Shown piece by piece: positions 24,218-34,200 of a stretch of 53,041 nucleotides of DNA (position 1 is the first letter of the stretch; each line of letters starts with the position of its first letter). Origin of the DNA: Deltaproteobacteria bacterium (GTDB lineage: Bacteria > Desulfobacterota > Desulfobacteria > Desulfobacterales > B30-G6); the NCBI GenBank assembly GCA_022340465.1, contig JAJDNW010000034.1:1-53041 (forward strand), in the 5' to 3' direction. The notes beneath the pieces are model-generated. The model was not told the origin of the DNA. It saw only the letters and a list, made by a program, of their open reading frames with translations, and searched no databases. Position numbers and translations under genes: made by a program.

Positions 24218-24913
24218 TCATTGCGTTTCCCCAAGCCGACTCCGCAGATCCGCAATCCATAATTTGACCTTGTCGTCCTGCTGCATGGCTTGACTGTAAA
24301 TTTCGTAATGCTCAAGCGCTGCGTTCAGGTCGTTTAGATAAAATTCATATAGAATGCCGAGATTCCGATGAAGCGGATAATAATCGGGAAAACGCGCCAG
24401 GGCTCGCTCGTATATGTTGCGGGCCTCGTCAAAACGCCCGGTTTTGCGCAACAGCAATCCATACTGGTTACATGCCACCGGATGGTCGGGAACCAGTTCC
24501 AGCGCAGCTTTGAACTGGGCTTCAGCCTTTTCAAGTTGCCCCAACTGCTGATAGGCCATCCCCAGATTGATATGGGGAGCCGTGACGCCCGGTGAGGCTT
24601 TGGTGACACTTTCCAAAAGACCGATGGCCTCTTCGTACGCTTTTTCATGAAACATGGTGACGGCCCTTTCAAAATCGCTGCGTGCAGCATCGCTCAGCTG
24701 CGCCCTTTCGATGATAATGAAACCCTCCCAGCCATTCTCGAAGCGTGCGATCGAGGGACCCGGGTCAACGGGCGGTGGCAGCGGTTGGGCTGCCGGCTTG
24801 GTGCCGGTGCTGGTTGCACATCCGCACATCATCGCCAGAGCCGCCGCCGCGACGACAGCCAAGAACCAATATCGTGTTTGCAAACACCATCGCCTCCCAT
24901 ATATGCCTGACAT
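24218..24913 (-). CDS. TPR-repeat lipoprotein
   Basis: This 231-residue protein has a signal peptide ending near MMCGC, so Cys lipidation is likely (two candidate Cys). It carries about four TPR units (AVTMFHEKAYEEAIGLLES, PHINLGMAYQQLGQLEKAEAQF, CNQYGLLLRKTGRFDEARNIYERAL, YPLHRNLGILYEFYLNDLNAALEHY). TPRs mediate protein contacts, so it may be an assembly factor for the envelope complex. GGAGGGAAGG precedes the ATG at 24913. It begins 26 bases after the large TPR gene. Confidence 0.85.
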   Translation of the reverse strand: MSGIYGRRWCLQTRYWFLAVVAAAALAMMCGCATSTGTKPAAQPLPPPVDPGPSIARFENGWEGFIIIERAQLSDAARSDFERAVTMFHEKAYEEAIGLLESVTKASPGVTAPHINLGMAYQQLGQLEKAEAQFKAALELVPDHPVACNQYGLLLRKTGRFDEARNIYERALARFPDYYPLHRNLGILYEFYLNDLNAALEHYEIYSQAMQQDDKVKLWIADLRSRLGETQ

Positions 24914-24939
24914 GGTACCTTCCCTCCTTTGGCCCGTCC

Positions 24940-27900
24940 TCATGGTCGCTTCACTTCCTGCGGACCTTCATGATCGTCACTTTCAACCCCAGATTCCCCG
25001 TCGGCCCACAACACCAATTCACTGGCTGCCTCGGGTACAGTGGTCCTCGTTTCCGGAGATTCTACGGCAACAGCACCCGGTGACGGATTGTCGAGGCGGG
25101 TTTCCAGTCTAGGTTCTGCCTCGCCAACAGGCTCAGGCACGATGACCGGGACCCTTTCACCGGGTGTAACGTCGGCTTCCGGCAGGGGCTGATCCGTACG
25201 GGTGTCCGTCTTTGCCTCGGCGCCTTTCGCAGGCTCCGCTACCGGTGCCTCGACTTCCTCGCTGGAAGCTGCGGCGGTTGCCGGATGGAACTGTTCCGCC
25301 CGGGTATTCGTCTTTGCTTCGGCGCCTTCCGCAGGCTCCGCTACCGGTGCCTCGACTTCCTCGCCGGAAGCTGCGGCGGTTGCCGGATGGAACTGTTCCG
25401 CCCAGGTGTCCGTCATTACACCGGCGTCAGCTGCAGGCCCCGCTTCAGCTGTCGGGCTTTCTTCGTCAATGAGCCCAGACGGATCTGGTTGGTCGGCCAC
25501 GAGGGAATCGGGCATATCCGACGGGGTGTTTGCTTCCGGCCTGGCAAAGGCAAATATATACGTTTCCAGGGAACCGACCACATCGCTGTCTTCTTCGGGT
25601 TTGTCGTAACGGGCCGGTACGCTTATCGCCAATTTTTGAAGGCTCTTGTCGATCCAATCATTGTAAACGCCACGGGAAATGAGCTCGAGGTTGCTCTCGT
25701 GAACTTCGATGGCCTTCTCTTCAAAAGGATAGGCCTGATCCTCGATTTCCAACTCGTATTCTTCAAGTTCCAAAGGCGTCAGGCCTTCCGGACGTTCCGA
25801 AGCCATCAGCGCGTGGCTGAAATGGGCATATATCTCGGCCAGATAAAAGATGGCCCCGGCCGTAATCTCTCCCATCTCATAATCCATGAGACGGTTGAAC
25901 TCCTTGACCGCCTGCTTCATCAAGGACTGCTTCCGGCTCAGGTTGACCTGAATTGGCTTGACCAGATCGACGCCTACGAATTTTTCATAGGTGACCTCGG
26001 CCAGCACCATTGCGGCGTTTCCGGCCAGATAACGGGTTCTTGGCGTACGGTCGCTTCCAGCGGCAGCGTCGATGGCGACGATCTGGTCGAGTTCCGCCAG
26101 GTATTCCTGTCTGTCGTTCTGTGCTTTCAGGATTTCGGCGATTTTATTGCGCGTCTCCAGATTGAGTTCCAGCGGTTGCGGGAAGTAGGCCACATACCGC
26201 CGGTAAACCGCCAAAGCCTTGATGGATTCGTCTTCCCGGGCATACAGTTCCGCCGCAATCTGAAGGGCATCCCGCCGGACATCATCATCCGAGGATTCGG
26301 TTTCGATGCGCTCATACTCCCGGGCCGCAAGCAGGCGCTGGCCACTCTCCTTGTAAACATACGCCATCTTCTTGGTCACTTCCGGTTGGAGCTCATGTTC
26401 CGGAAAACTGGTTCGGAAGGCCTTGAGCACGGCTGCCGCCTCGTCCCACGCTTCGAGCTGAATCAAAGCCGCCGCGCCGTCATATTCGGCATTAGCCCGG
26501 ATGGTCGAGGTTGGCGCTACGCGTCCGACCCTTAAAAAATGATCGGCAGCGGCCCGGTAGTCCTCGGCAGCATTGGCTTGTTCGCCCTGTTTGTATATGG
26601 AGGCCGCGAGGTTATCCACCAGGCCCGGGCGTGTCTCATCGTCGGCCGGCAGCAAATTCAACACCTCAATATATGCGAGCTCCGCTGTCTGGTAATTCTG
26701 GAGTTCGTAAGCGGAGTGAGCGCTGATCAACCACGCGGTAAGCCTGATTTTTTCATCAGCATCGGGGTAATTCTCCAACAGCCTGGTTCCTGCTGAAAAA
26801 GACTGCTCGTAATCCTTCATGGCGTAAAGGTCCTCGGCCGCCGCCCCAAGGACGACTGCCGCCTTTTCATGATCCGGAAAATGGTCGACAAATTTTACAG
26901 AGACGCGCACGATATCTCTCTTGACGGCATCTTCCCTTTCCGGCGCGGTTTTTTCCAGCTGCTTGCGAAGGGCATAGACCGCAGCGTAACCGGCACCGGC
27001 GGATTGGTCATGAGAGGGGTAAGCGTATGCTGTCTTTTCATATTCAGCGGCCGCCCGGGCGTAATCCAGGCTCTCCAGGAACAGGTCAGCCAATTGATAG
27101 TTGATGGCCGGCGATTCTTCATCCGTTGGAAATGACGCCAGAAAATCGCGGTACCAATGAACCGCCTCTTTGAAATGGCGCGTCTTTTCCTCGGCTTCCG
27201 GCGCTTTCTGGTAGGCGGAATGGTAATGATGGGCCAAGTCGACCAGATTGATCTTCAAACTGTCCAAAACATCCTGGCGGTCGCTGGGCTCGAAATAGTT
27301 CCAGTATGGGGCGTTGAGGCCATAGTTTTTTGCAAAGGCTTTTTTGTCCTCCAGGACCAGGCTGGGAAATCCTCCGGCGGTATGGATGTCGATGATCCGC
27401 ATGTGAAAATTGGGCGACTGCCGATGAAAGGGGTTGCGGCTCACGAACGCTTCGTAGGTGGCACTGGCGTCGGCGTATCGACGCTTGTCAAGGTAAAATT
27501 CAGCCAGGTTGCTGTAGACGCTGTCCTCGTAGCTGCGCTTGCCGTGGCTGGAAAAATATTCCACCACGGAATCGGCACCGCCAAGGTTGGAGAAACCCAA
27601 ACTGATGACGCGGAAGGTATCTTCCATACGCTTGCGTTCGGTGTCATCTTCGATATGATAGAAATCGTAGCCCAGCGACTTTTTATGGTCCAGCAGGGCA
27701 ACGAAACGATGCTGAGCCTCCTCGTACAGCTCTTGCTTGTAAAACGTCCAGCCCAGTTTGTAGAGGGCCATTTCAAAATAAGATGACCCCGCACCCAAAT
27801 CTACGATACTCTGATAGGCGTCTTCGGCCTCCAGGTATTTCCGCCGGGTGAAAAAATATTCCGCACGCCGGAACTGAATTTCATCGATATAGCGCGATTG

Positions 27901-28572
27901 GGGGTATTCGCCGGCCAACCGCTCCATCACGAGCATGGCTTCATCGATGCGACCCAGCTCCGCGTATGCGCGGGACATCTGGTAAAGGACCTGGTCGTTA
28001 TGACTGTACAGAGGGTACTTGGCAAGCAGCTTCTGATAGAGCGCGATCGCTTCAATCAGCTCGGTCTGCTCCAGGTCGGGACCGTCTCCGGTTTGGATAC
28101 TCACTTCCGCCGATGACTCCGGAACGGGCGGCAGCTGCATCTTCGTTGCGCGTTCGATAAAATGCCGGCTATCCTCTTTGTCTGAATTTTTCCGTTCCGT
28201 TTGCGATGCGAGGGGCCGCGCGCCGCTGTCCAGAGAAGCGGCTTTCTGCGGAGCGCTCATCGCAGCCTGAACGGTCTCCCCGGTTTCCCAACGATCTTCA
28301 ATTTGGGCCTTGTCGGTGATGGTGCCGTACTCCTTCTCGATCTTCAGGTCCGCCATCCGCCGAATGGCCTCAGGCGCCAGAGCGGACCCCGGCGCTTCAT
28401 CCAAAAAACCCTGATAGCTCTTCAAGGCCTTATCCAGGCCGCCCTCTATCCGCTCTTCAGTGATTTCAACCTGTTGATTGCGCAATTTGGCAATGGTATC
28501 CCCGCCCCCTGTGGATTGACAGGCGGTCAGCGCCAGCGACAACAGAGCAATGATGAGTAGGGTCCGGATCAT
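24940..28572 (-). CDS. Large TPR lipoprotein with a repetitive Ala/Glu-rich tail
   Basis: This 1210-residue protein has the lipobox LALTAC (Cys 18) and then a long series of degenerate TPR/Sel1-like helical pairs (about 130-900), for example LYQMSRAYAELGRIDEAM and LGWTFYKQELYEEAQ. The tail (about 1020-1210) is low-complexity, Pro/Ala/Glu-rich and holds a 34-residue tandem repeat. It would be anchored to a membrane and serve as a scaffold. It overlaps the upstream TPR gene by 4 bases (ATGA) and has AAAAGG upstream of its start. The tail resembles periplasm-spanning linkers rather than an enzyme. Confidence 0.88.
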   Translation of the reverse strand: MIRTLLIIALLSLALTACQSTGGGDTIAKLRNQQVEITEERIEGGLDKALKSYQGFLDEAPGSALAPEAIRRMADLKIEKEYGTITDKAQIEDRWETGETVQAAMSAPQKAASLDSGARPLASQTERKNSDKEDSRHFIERATKMQLPPVPESSAEVSIQTGDGPDLEQTELIEAIALYQKLLAKYPLYSHNDQVLYQMSRAYAELGRIDEAMLVMERLAGEYPQSRYIDEIQFRRAEYFFTRRKYLEAEDAYQSIVDLGAGSSYFEMALYKLGWTFYKQELYEEAQHRFVALLDHKKSLGYDFYHIEDDTERKRMEDTFRVISLGFSNLGGADSVVEYFSSHGKRSYEDSVYSNLAEFYLDKRRYADASATYEAFVSRNPFHRQSPNFHMRIIDIHTAGGFPSLVLEDKKAFAKNYGLNAPYWNYFEPSDRQDVLDSLKINLVDLAHHYHSAYQKAPEAEEKTRHFKEAVHWYRDFLASFPTDEESPAINYQLADLFLESLDYARAAAEYEKTAYAYPSHDQSAGAGYAAVYALRKQLEKTAPEREDAVKRDIVRVSVKFVDHFPDHEKAAVVLGAAAEDLYAMKDYEQSFSAGTRLLENYPDADEKIRLTAWLISAHSAYELQNYQTAELAYIEVLNLLPADDETRPGLVDNLAASIYKQGEQANAAEDYRAAADHFLRVGRVAPTSTIRANAEYDGAAALIQLEAWDEAAAVLKAFRTSFPEHELQPEVTKKMAYVYKESGQRLLAAREYERIETESSDDDVRRDALQIAAELYAREDESIKALAVYRRYVAYFPQPLELNLETRNKIAEILKAQNDRQEYLAELDQIVAIDAAAGSDRTPRTRYLAGNAAMVLAEVTYEKFVGVDLVKPIQVNLSRKQSLMKQAVKEFNRLMDYEMGEITAGAIFYLAEIYAHFSHALMASERPEGLTPLELEEYELEIEDQAYPFEEKAIEVHESNLELISRGVYNDWIDKSLQKLAISVPARYDKPEEDSDVVGSLETYIFAFARPEANTPSDMPDSLVADQPDPSGLIDEESPTAEAGPAADAGVMTDTWAEQFHPATAAASGEEVEAPVAEPAEGAEAKTNTRAEQFHPATAAASSEEVEAPVAEPAKGAEAKTDTRTDQPLPEADVTPGERVPVIVPEPVGEAEPRLETRLDNPSPGAVAVESPETRTTVPEAASELVLWADGESGVESDDHEGPQEVKRP
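25201..25412 (-). repeat. 102-bp tandem repeat inside the large TPR lipoprotein gene
   Basis: Two copies of a 102-bp unit, about 95% alike, are arranged head to tail, with a shorter third fragment. The units encode 34 residues around EVEAPVAEPA and AEQFHPATAAAS. The period was read from the recurrence of GCCTCGGCGCCTTTCGCAGG (25214) as a near-copy at 25316. Such repeats commonly vary in number between strains. Confidence 0.8.
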
Positions 28573-30464
28573 TTCTTCACCTTTTCCTGGGACAATTCCC
28601 GGGTGGCGCGATCGTAGCTGTCAGCCACGGCAAAACGGGCCTTGACCTCGCACTCGGACAGATGTTCACGCCGACGGGTGAGTTCGTTTACGGCCATGGT
28701 TTCAAGCATTTGGCCCTGGCGATCCATCAGCGCATCCACTTTTTCATGGGCACCCCTGATCCTTGACCAAAGCCTGCTGATGACCGCTTCGTAGCCCTCG
28801 TAACTCTGCGTGGCAGCCTGCCGGGTCCGCACAAAGGTCGTGTATTGCTTTTTCAACAGGTCAATTTCGTCGTTCAATTCTTCAAGATGCTCATAGGCTT
28901 CCGTGAGACGACGGTCATACTGGGTATAAAGATTCCACGTCAGAATGCCTTTCAATCGGTTGACTCTGGCGATGATGACTTTGTTTGTTGAAGAACCGTT
29001 GCCTTTCAGCATCTCTTCCAAGCGGGCAATCCGAGCGTTGGATATGCGCTCTTCAGACGTGGCCAGATAATCCGGCCGGGGGGATACCAGCATATTTTTC
29101 AGTCGCTTTTCTATGCGGTCGCGCTGTTCAAGACGCAAACGCATCCGCGAGTCCAGTTGACGAAACGCCTTGTCGATATCCGGCAGCAATGGATGGTAAT
29201 ACGCACTTCTTTGGGCAATAAGATCTTCGAAAGCAATCAGATCGGATTCCCATGTTTCCATCTTTTTTCTCAGCTGTTCGAGGTCGAGATAGTTCTTGAG
29301 TGATTCCTGGAAATCATGGGAGGCCATCAGTTCAAGCAGATAGTAGGTTTCCGGCGTTTGCGGAAGCGCGCGCAACCTGACAACCCAATTTGCATCCTGT
29401 TTTAGCTCCTCCTGTACCAGCGCTTTTAAAAAATATCCTCCGCGAATGCTTTTGATGGAAGCGTCAAGCTTACCGATTTCGGTCTGGAACTTGGAAAGGG
29501 CGCTGTCATACAGCAATGCGGCCTTGCTGTACACGCTCAGCTTTGCATAGGCATAGGGAAGGGAAAGCATGGCTTCCTGAACGGAAGCGTCAGTGACTTC
29601 ACGATGGATCAATGCGCTCCAGGGCACCAGGGCTCTTTCGAAATTACCCCGGTAGGCATCGGCCCAACCTGATCCCAACAGCGCACGATTGGAAAAAGGA
29701 CCCTCCAATCTTACCCGATCGAGCGTCATTTTAGCGCCTTCGTAATTTTTTTCCTCCAGCATTTTTGACCCGAGTACTAGATTGGCCTTGTCCTTAATGG
29801 CCAGAGTGAGCGGTTGGTCGCCTTTCACTTGCCCGGCCTGGTCGATGTAGTAACGCCCCTTTTTCGTTTTTCCGCTTTTAAGAAGGGCAATGCCGAGATT
29901 GTAGGTTGCAAATCCTTCGAATTTCCGGGTTTCCTGGAGGGTTCTGAACATGCCCACCGCCTCATCGAAGTTCCCGTTCGCCATGAGGATTTGCGCGCGC
30001 AAAAAGGCCAGGTCCTCTGCAATCTCCTCCGGCACGACACCTTCTATGCGGTCCACTGCAAATTTTGCATTAGCCGGTTGATCTTTATGAAAATAGATCC
30101 GTGCCAGGCGGTAGAGCGCTTCGTTCCGCACCGGTTCTTCCACGTTCCCCTCTATGACCGCTGTTATGGCCCGACCTGCGCGCTGATGCATCCGGTAGGC
30201 CAGCTCGAAGTCACCAACAGCAAATTCGGCGTGGTTGATATGGTAGTAAAGCGTATCCCGCTCCGGTTCGTCCAGCCTGTGGTGCTGTGCGAGCTCGGCA
30301 TCAAGCCTGGCAATGGCATCGAACCAGTCATCTTGAAATGCGTAATAGATGGCCTCACCGAAATAGAGGTCTTTGAGCTCTTTGGGCGCAGTCATCCCGG
30401 CTGTTGCCGTATTTGCCGTTAACAGCGTCATCAAGCCGATAAGTATGGTCATCACCCTAAACAT
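28569..30464 (-). CDS. Exported TPR/coiled-coil protein
   Basis: This 631-residue protein has an N-terminal signal peptide (MTILIGLMTLLTANTATAG). TPR-like helical repeats (about 35-330, for example YRLARIYFHKDQPANAKF, ATYNLGIALLKSGKTKKG) lead into a long coiled-coil stretch (about 390-600, with QLDSRMRLRLEQRDRIEKRL and HLEELNDEIDLLKKQ). No catalytic domain is visible. Probably a periplasmic scaffold of the same complex as the large TPR lipoprotein, with which it overlaps by 4 bases. GAGGAA precedes the ATG. It starts a few bases after the upstream exported-protein gene. Confidence 0.85.
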   Translation of the reverse strand: MFRVMTILIGLMTLLTANTATAGMTAPKELKDLYFGEAIYYAFQDDWFDAIARLDAELAQHHRLDEPERDTLYYHINHAEFAVGDFELAYRMHQRAGRAITAVIEGNVEEPVRNEALYRLARIYFHKDQPANAKFAVDRIEGVVPEEIAEDLAFLRAQILMANGNFDEAVGMFRTLQETRKFEGFATYNLGIALLKSGKTKKGRYYIDQAGQVKGDQPLTLAIKDKANLVLGSKMLEEKNYEGAKMTLDRVRLEGPFSNRALLGSGWADAYRGNFERALVPWSALIHREVTDASVQEAMLSLPYAYAKLSVYSKAALLYDSALSKFQTEIGKLDASIKSIRGGYFLKALVQEELKQDANWVVRLRALPQTPETYYLLELMASHDFQESLKNYLDLEQLRKKMETWESDLIAFEDLIAQRSAYYHPLLPDIDKAFRQLDSRMRLRLEQRDRIEKRLKNMLVSPRPDYLATSEERISNARIARLEEMLKGNGSSTNKVIIARVNRLKGILTWNLYTQYDRRLTEAYEHLEELNDEIDLLKKQYTTFVRTRQAATQSYEGYEAVISRLWSRIRGAHEKVDALMDRQGQMLETMAVNELTRRREHLSECEVKARFAVADSYDRATRELSQEKVKK

Positions 30465-30467
30465 GAA

Positions 30468-30983
30468 CTACATTTCCTCGAGACCGATGCTTTGAGGCGT
30501 CAGTAATATTTCTACTATTTTAGGTCCCACACCCTTGTGCACTTTAAACTGTTTCGAATTTTTCATATCGAAACCTGCACTGCCTTTCCCACTGGCCAAA
30601 ACATGTATGTCGTGGTCGCCTGTCGTGATATTTCCCGTGTACAGGCGCTGTACCCCCCCTTTTTGCAAAGCTTCGAGCTCCTTGAAGGTGTAAATATGCC
30701 TGGCCGCCGGTTGCCCATCCAACACCACTTCAATGGTATCGAGTCGAAACTTTTCGTCCGCGGCCAGCGATACGAAAACAGCCATCTGCGTATTGGATGG
30801 AAATAACAGCTTTTCCTCGAGTTGGTTTAATTCGGCCGCAATGCTCAGGGCGTCTGCTTTTATTTCCTGCACCTGCTCATCCAAGCCCTTGATCTGCTCT
30901 CTGGTGACATCCTGCGCAGATGCTGTGGACCACATGGCAGCTACGCTGAATAGAAAGATTAACCATTTTATTCTATTGAACAT
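30468..30983 (-). CDS. Exported protein of unknown function, first gene of the riboswitch-controlled operon
   Basis: This 171-residue protein has a signal peptide (MFNRIKWLIFLFSVAAMWSTASA). A short coiled coil (QIKGLDEQVQEIKADALSIAAELNQ) is followed by a beta-rich domain with LDTIEVVLDGQPAARHIYTF and GGVQRLYTGNITTGDHDIHVLA, and a final GPKIVEILL. The second half has the look of a surface-exposed beta-sandwich. The ATG at 30983 is chosen because GGGGGATC lies close upstream; the frame runs to 31013. The terminator of the c-di-GMP riboswitch ends about 87 bases upstream. Confidence 0.8.
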   Translation of the reverse strand: MFNRIKWLIFLFSVAAMWSTASAQDVTREQIKGLDEQVQEIKADALSIAAELNQLEEKLLFPSNTQMAVFVSLAADEKFRLDTIEVVLDGQPAARHIYTFKELEALQKGGVQRLYTGNITTGDHDIHVLASGKGSAGFDMKNSKQFKVHKGVGPKIVEILLTPQSIGLEEM

Positions 30984-31069
30984 AATGATCCCCCGTTTTC
31001 CCGGTAGGCACACCTACAAGCATGTGATCCTTTTTTGTTCTATCCGCCATCCTTTATTGCCTGCATCTA

Positions 31070-31108
31070 AAAACAAAAAGCCCTCGGGCAAATATCCCCA
31101 AAGGCTTT
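31070..31108 (-). terminator. Expression-platform terminator of riboswitch 1
   Basis: On the minus strand AAAGCC pairs with GGGCTTT, with an inner GGG/CCC stem, and TTTTTGTTTTT follows. It lies directly 3' of the aptamer. It is a Rho-independent terminator whose formation is expected to depend on ligand binding. The same hairpin design follows riboswitches 2 and 3. Confidence 0.8.
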
Positions 31109-31114
31109 GACGAG

Positions 31115-31205
31115 TAGTTTCGGAAACCCGGCTGTCATAGCTTAACAAGCTTTAGACCCGTGGCTTTGCGTCCCCGCCTTTCAACAGGTTTGCCCTTTCG
31201 TTCTA
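31115..31205 (-). ncRNA. c-di-GMP-I (GEMM-I) riboswitch 1, controlling the ExbBD/TPR operon
   Basis: On the minus strand the aptamer reads GGGCAAACC, then a GAAA tetraloop stem, GGGGACGCAAAGCC, ACGGGTCTAA and GACAGCCGGG. These are the conserved GEMM-I core elements in the order found in Geobacter and Desulfobacterota members. By my alignment the position equivalent to Vc2 G20 is G, which favours c-di-GMP over cGAMP; this is a by-eye call. It lies between a strong promoter (31217-31245) and the terminator at 31070-31108, upstream of 11 same-strand genes. Confidence 0.92.
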
Positions 31206-31216
31206 TATTTACTTTC

Positions 31217-31245
31217 AGTATACTAGTAGCAAATCATCTTGTCAA
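31217..31245 (-). promoter_or_regulatory. Sigma70 promoter driving riboswitch 1
   Basis: TTGACA (31240-31245) and TATACT (31217-31222), read on the minus strand, are separated by 17 bp. The -35 begins only 16 bases past the stop codon of the barrel gene, so read-through from unit B would pass into riboswitch 1. Confidence 0.8.
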
Positions 31246-31260
31246 TTTTAATTCTTAAAA

Positions 31261-34200
31261 TTAGTATTTTCCAATTATATTTATAAACACGCCCTGATGT
31301 TGGTAGTCCATCTGGGTCAGGTCATCTGAAAAATCGCTGAAATTATACCCGGCGCCGATTTTTACATGGTTGCCCACATGTCGATACAACCCTACCAGAG
31401 CTCCACTGCGTCTGTCCTGCGCATCGGGCAGATCAAGCAAGCGCCCCTCCAACAAGGCGTCCCAGCGGTGGATGAAGTGCCAATCCACCCTGATCACGTA
31501 TAAATGTGCGCGGCTGGTAAAGTAATCCGGCTGCTCTCGATCCATAGCCACCTCCCCATGGCGGTAGCTGTATTTACCACCCACGGTCCAACGGGATGTG
31601 AGATCGTACATGACATCAATCGCTCCAATGTGGCTGCGTTGGATATAGCCTGTCGAGTTAGTTTCATCGGAAGTTTGATTGACCGACGGCAAATTGTAGA
31701 AATAGGTGTATTTGACCAGTACATTCAGGCGGTCATAATAAATTGGACGGTAGGCAAAACCTAGTACCGCCTCGGTATAATCGCCATCATAGTAATCTCC
31801 CAGTGAACTTTCGCTCAAACTGTAATTGAATTTTCCCAGAAGACGCCAGTCCTGCGATATCTGGTATTTAGCGTTGTTTTTCCACAGCCATGTCGTGCGT
31901 TTGGTCACGCTGGTGTCGGATTGCTCGGTTTCGTCCACCCTGTACTCCAGGCCGCTGGATAATTTCACGTTATCAAAGCCATAGCCTATACGCCCGCCAA
32001 CCGTTTTGCGATCGATCTCGGCTGCGGTTTGGGGATTTTTCAGAGAACCGATATCGAGATTAGCACCGATGTTCAGACGCTCCGCGACGGCCAGGTCCAC
32101 TCCCGTGGAATGCGTCAGCCCGGTGGGAACGTCCCCATGGCTATATTGCTCCTCGAGATAGATACTCGCGCTGTCTGAATAGCGTGTGCGAAAACCCGAG
32201 GTCATTTTGCCTTTTCTGGCCAGCAGGCCGTCATCTGTACGCTCGTTCTCCAGGGTATAGTTCTGATACAGCGTCGTCCTGTCCGAAAACAGATACTCTG
32301 TTCCGATTTTGCCGGCCGGTCCCAGGTCGCCGTCGGAGACTTCGCCTACGAGGTTGAGCCGATCGGTCAAACGCCAGTCGCCGCCGACACCGACCCTTCC
32401 GTTTTCATCGCGATTTCCGCTGGATCTGACCGTATCCTGCACGAATCCGTACGTCGTCCAGCGCCCCAGCGAATCATACTTCATTTTAACGACCGCATCG
32501 GTCCGTTCCCCCTCTTCCTGCGTCAGGGGGACGACGGCCGAGTTGTCTTCGCGGTTGTCGTGCCGCAAACCGGAACTCAAAATCCAGTTTTCAGTGACAC
32601 TGTAGTCCAGATTCACTTCCCCGGCATTTGTTTCAAGGCCATCCTGCTGAATTTGTTTATCCATTTTAACGCGCGCCTGGAAAGACTCTCCAATCGGCAT
32701 TTCCGCCGTTCCGCCGTACTGGGTGACATCCCTGTCGGTGGTTTGACCGGGAGCCGCATAGCCCGCTTCACGATCCTGTCGGTAAAATGTCACCCGGCCG
32801 CGTCCGTTTTCAACGATGTCCTTGACACCCAAACTGACATCGACCCGATACGCCGAAGCATCTACTTCATTGTCGCCTAAAAAATCGGACTCGTCATAGG
32901 TGTAACCGCCGTCATCCGAACCTGCCGTGCGGCTTCCCGGGCCCTTGGTATGGCCGGCTTCCATCTTGATCCACGACTCCGATGATACGCGCAGCGTTAG
33001 ATCCGTACCCTGCAAGCTGTTTTTCGTATCTGCTTCTTCATCCTGGTTGGCGGTCACGCCTATCTTGATATACTCGTTGAGCCAGTAGTGCAGCCGCCCG
33101 CCCGCCGCCAGCGTATCGGGGTCGTCGAACCCCGGTGTGAATTCATAGCGTGCCACCAGAAAAACAGGGTTGCCGCTGATCGATTCGGTGGAAACCAACA
33201 GGTTGTCATCAGCTGTCGTAGGCACGGGTTGTGCCATCAGAATACGTCCCTGCAGGTAGTCTATATCGTAGTCGAGCGTGGGCGTCAGGTTTTTTACCCC
33301 CAAAACTACACCGGAGTCCTTGTCCCTTACCTCGATCCGCAGGCGGTCCGAGCCTTCCAATATGTCTTGCCGCTTGAGGTAATAAAGCGACCCGCCCGTT
33401 CCCCGAAGCTCGTCGCGTCCGGCTACGGTGCCGGGATCGGCCGCAAAGCCATCGGCCAGCAGGCGCGGTTCACCAAAATCGGTGGTCTCCAACGGCTGAT
33501 AATGCAGGTTGGCACCGTACAATCCGCGATCCACCTGGGCCAGGTCGGTATCGGTGTACCCGATTTTGAAGTTACCCCAGAGCCCGTAGGTTTCGTCCTT
33601 TTTCATCTTGACGTAAAATTTACCGTTGGTCGGTGCATCTTCCGTAACCGTGCTGTCATCGCCAAAGGTTGGATAATGGTAGTCCGGGTCCATGCGTCGG
33701 AAAAGGGCCTCCGGCGATTTTTCCATGAAATTTGAAAAGATCTCGTCAAAAGGACCTTCACGGGTATCCGCACTGGCGGTCAGCCGCCAGCCATTTTCAA
33801 ATTTGCCGTTGGTGTAGAAGGCCAGCCGTCCCTCAATGCTTGAATCCTTGCTGTATTGTGGTTCATCCGGATCAAGCAAATCCGCCGGTCCGTTTGTGTC
33901 ATTGGCCGACAAGGTCAGGTCGGCAATGCCCACGGTGAACCAGTCGCTCGATTCCAGCTCCAGATCACGCAAATACAGTTCACCGTTGCCAAACTCGTCC
34001 AACACCGCCACTTCAACGGTGTGTATTCCGTTCGGCAGGATCTCTTCCGCCACGAAGCTGCCCTCACTGTCCACGGGAACCCTGTAGCCGGCCATCCAAA
34101 CGCCGTGGCCCTTTGGAATCGCGTAGCCATGAGCCTGTACCATACCCCCGCGTATTGGAATGTTACGGAAATCGATACGGCTCTCACCGTAACCTGTCAG

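Noticed and set aside
25201-25412. CRISPR-like array
   Set aside because: The 102-bp repeats have no spacers and are in frame within a coding sequence.
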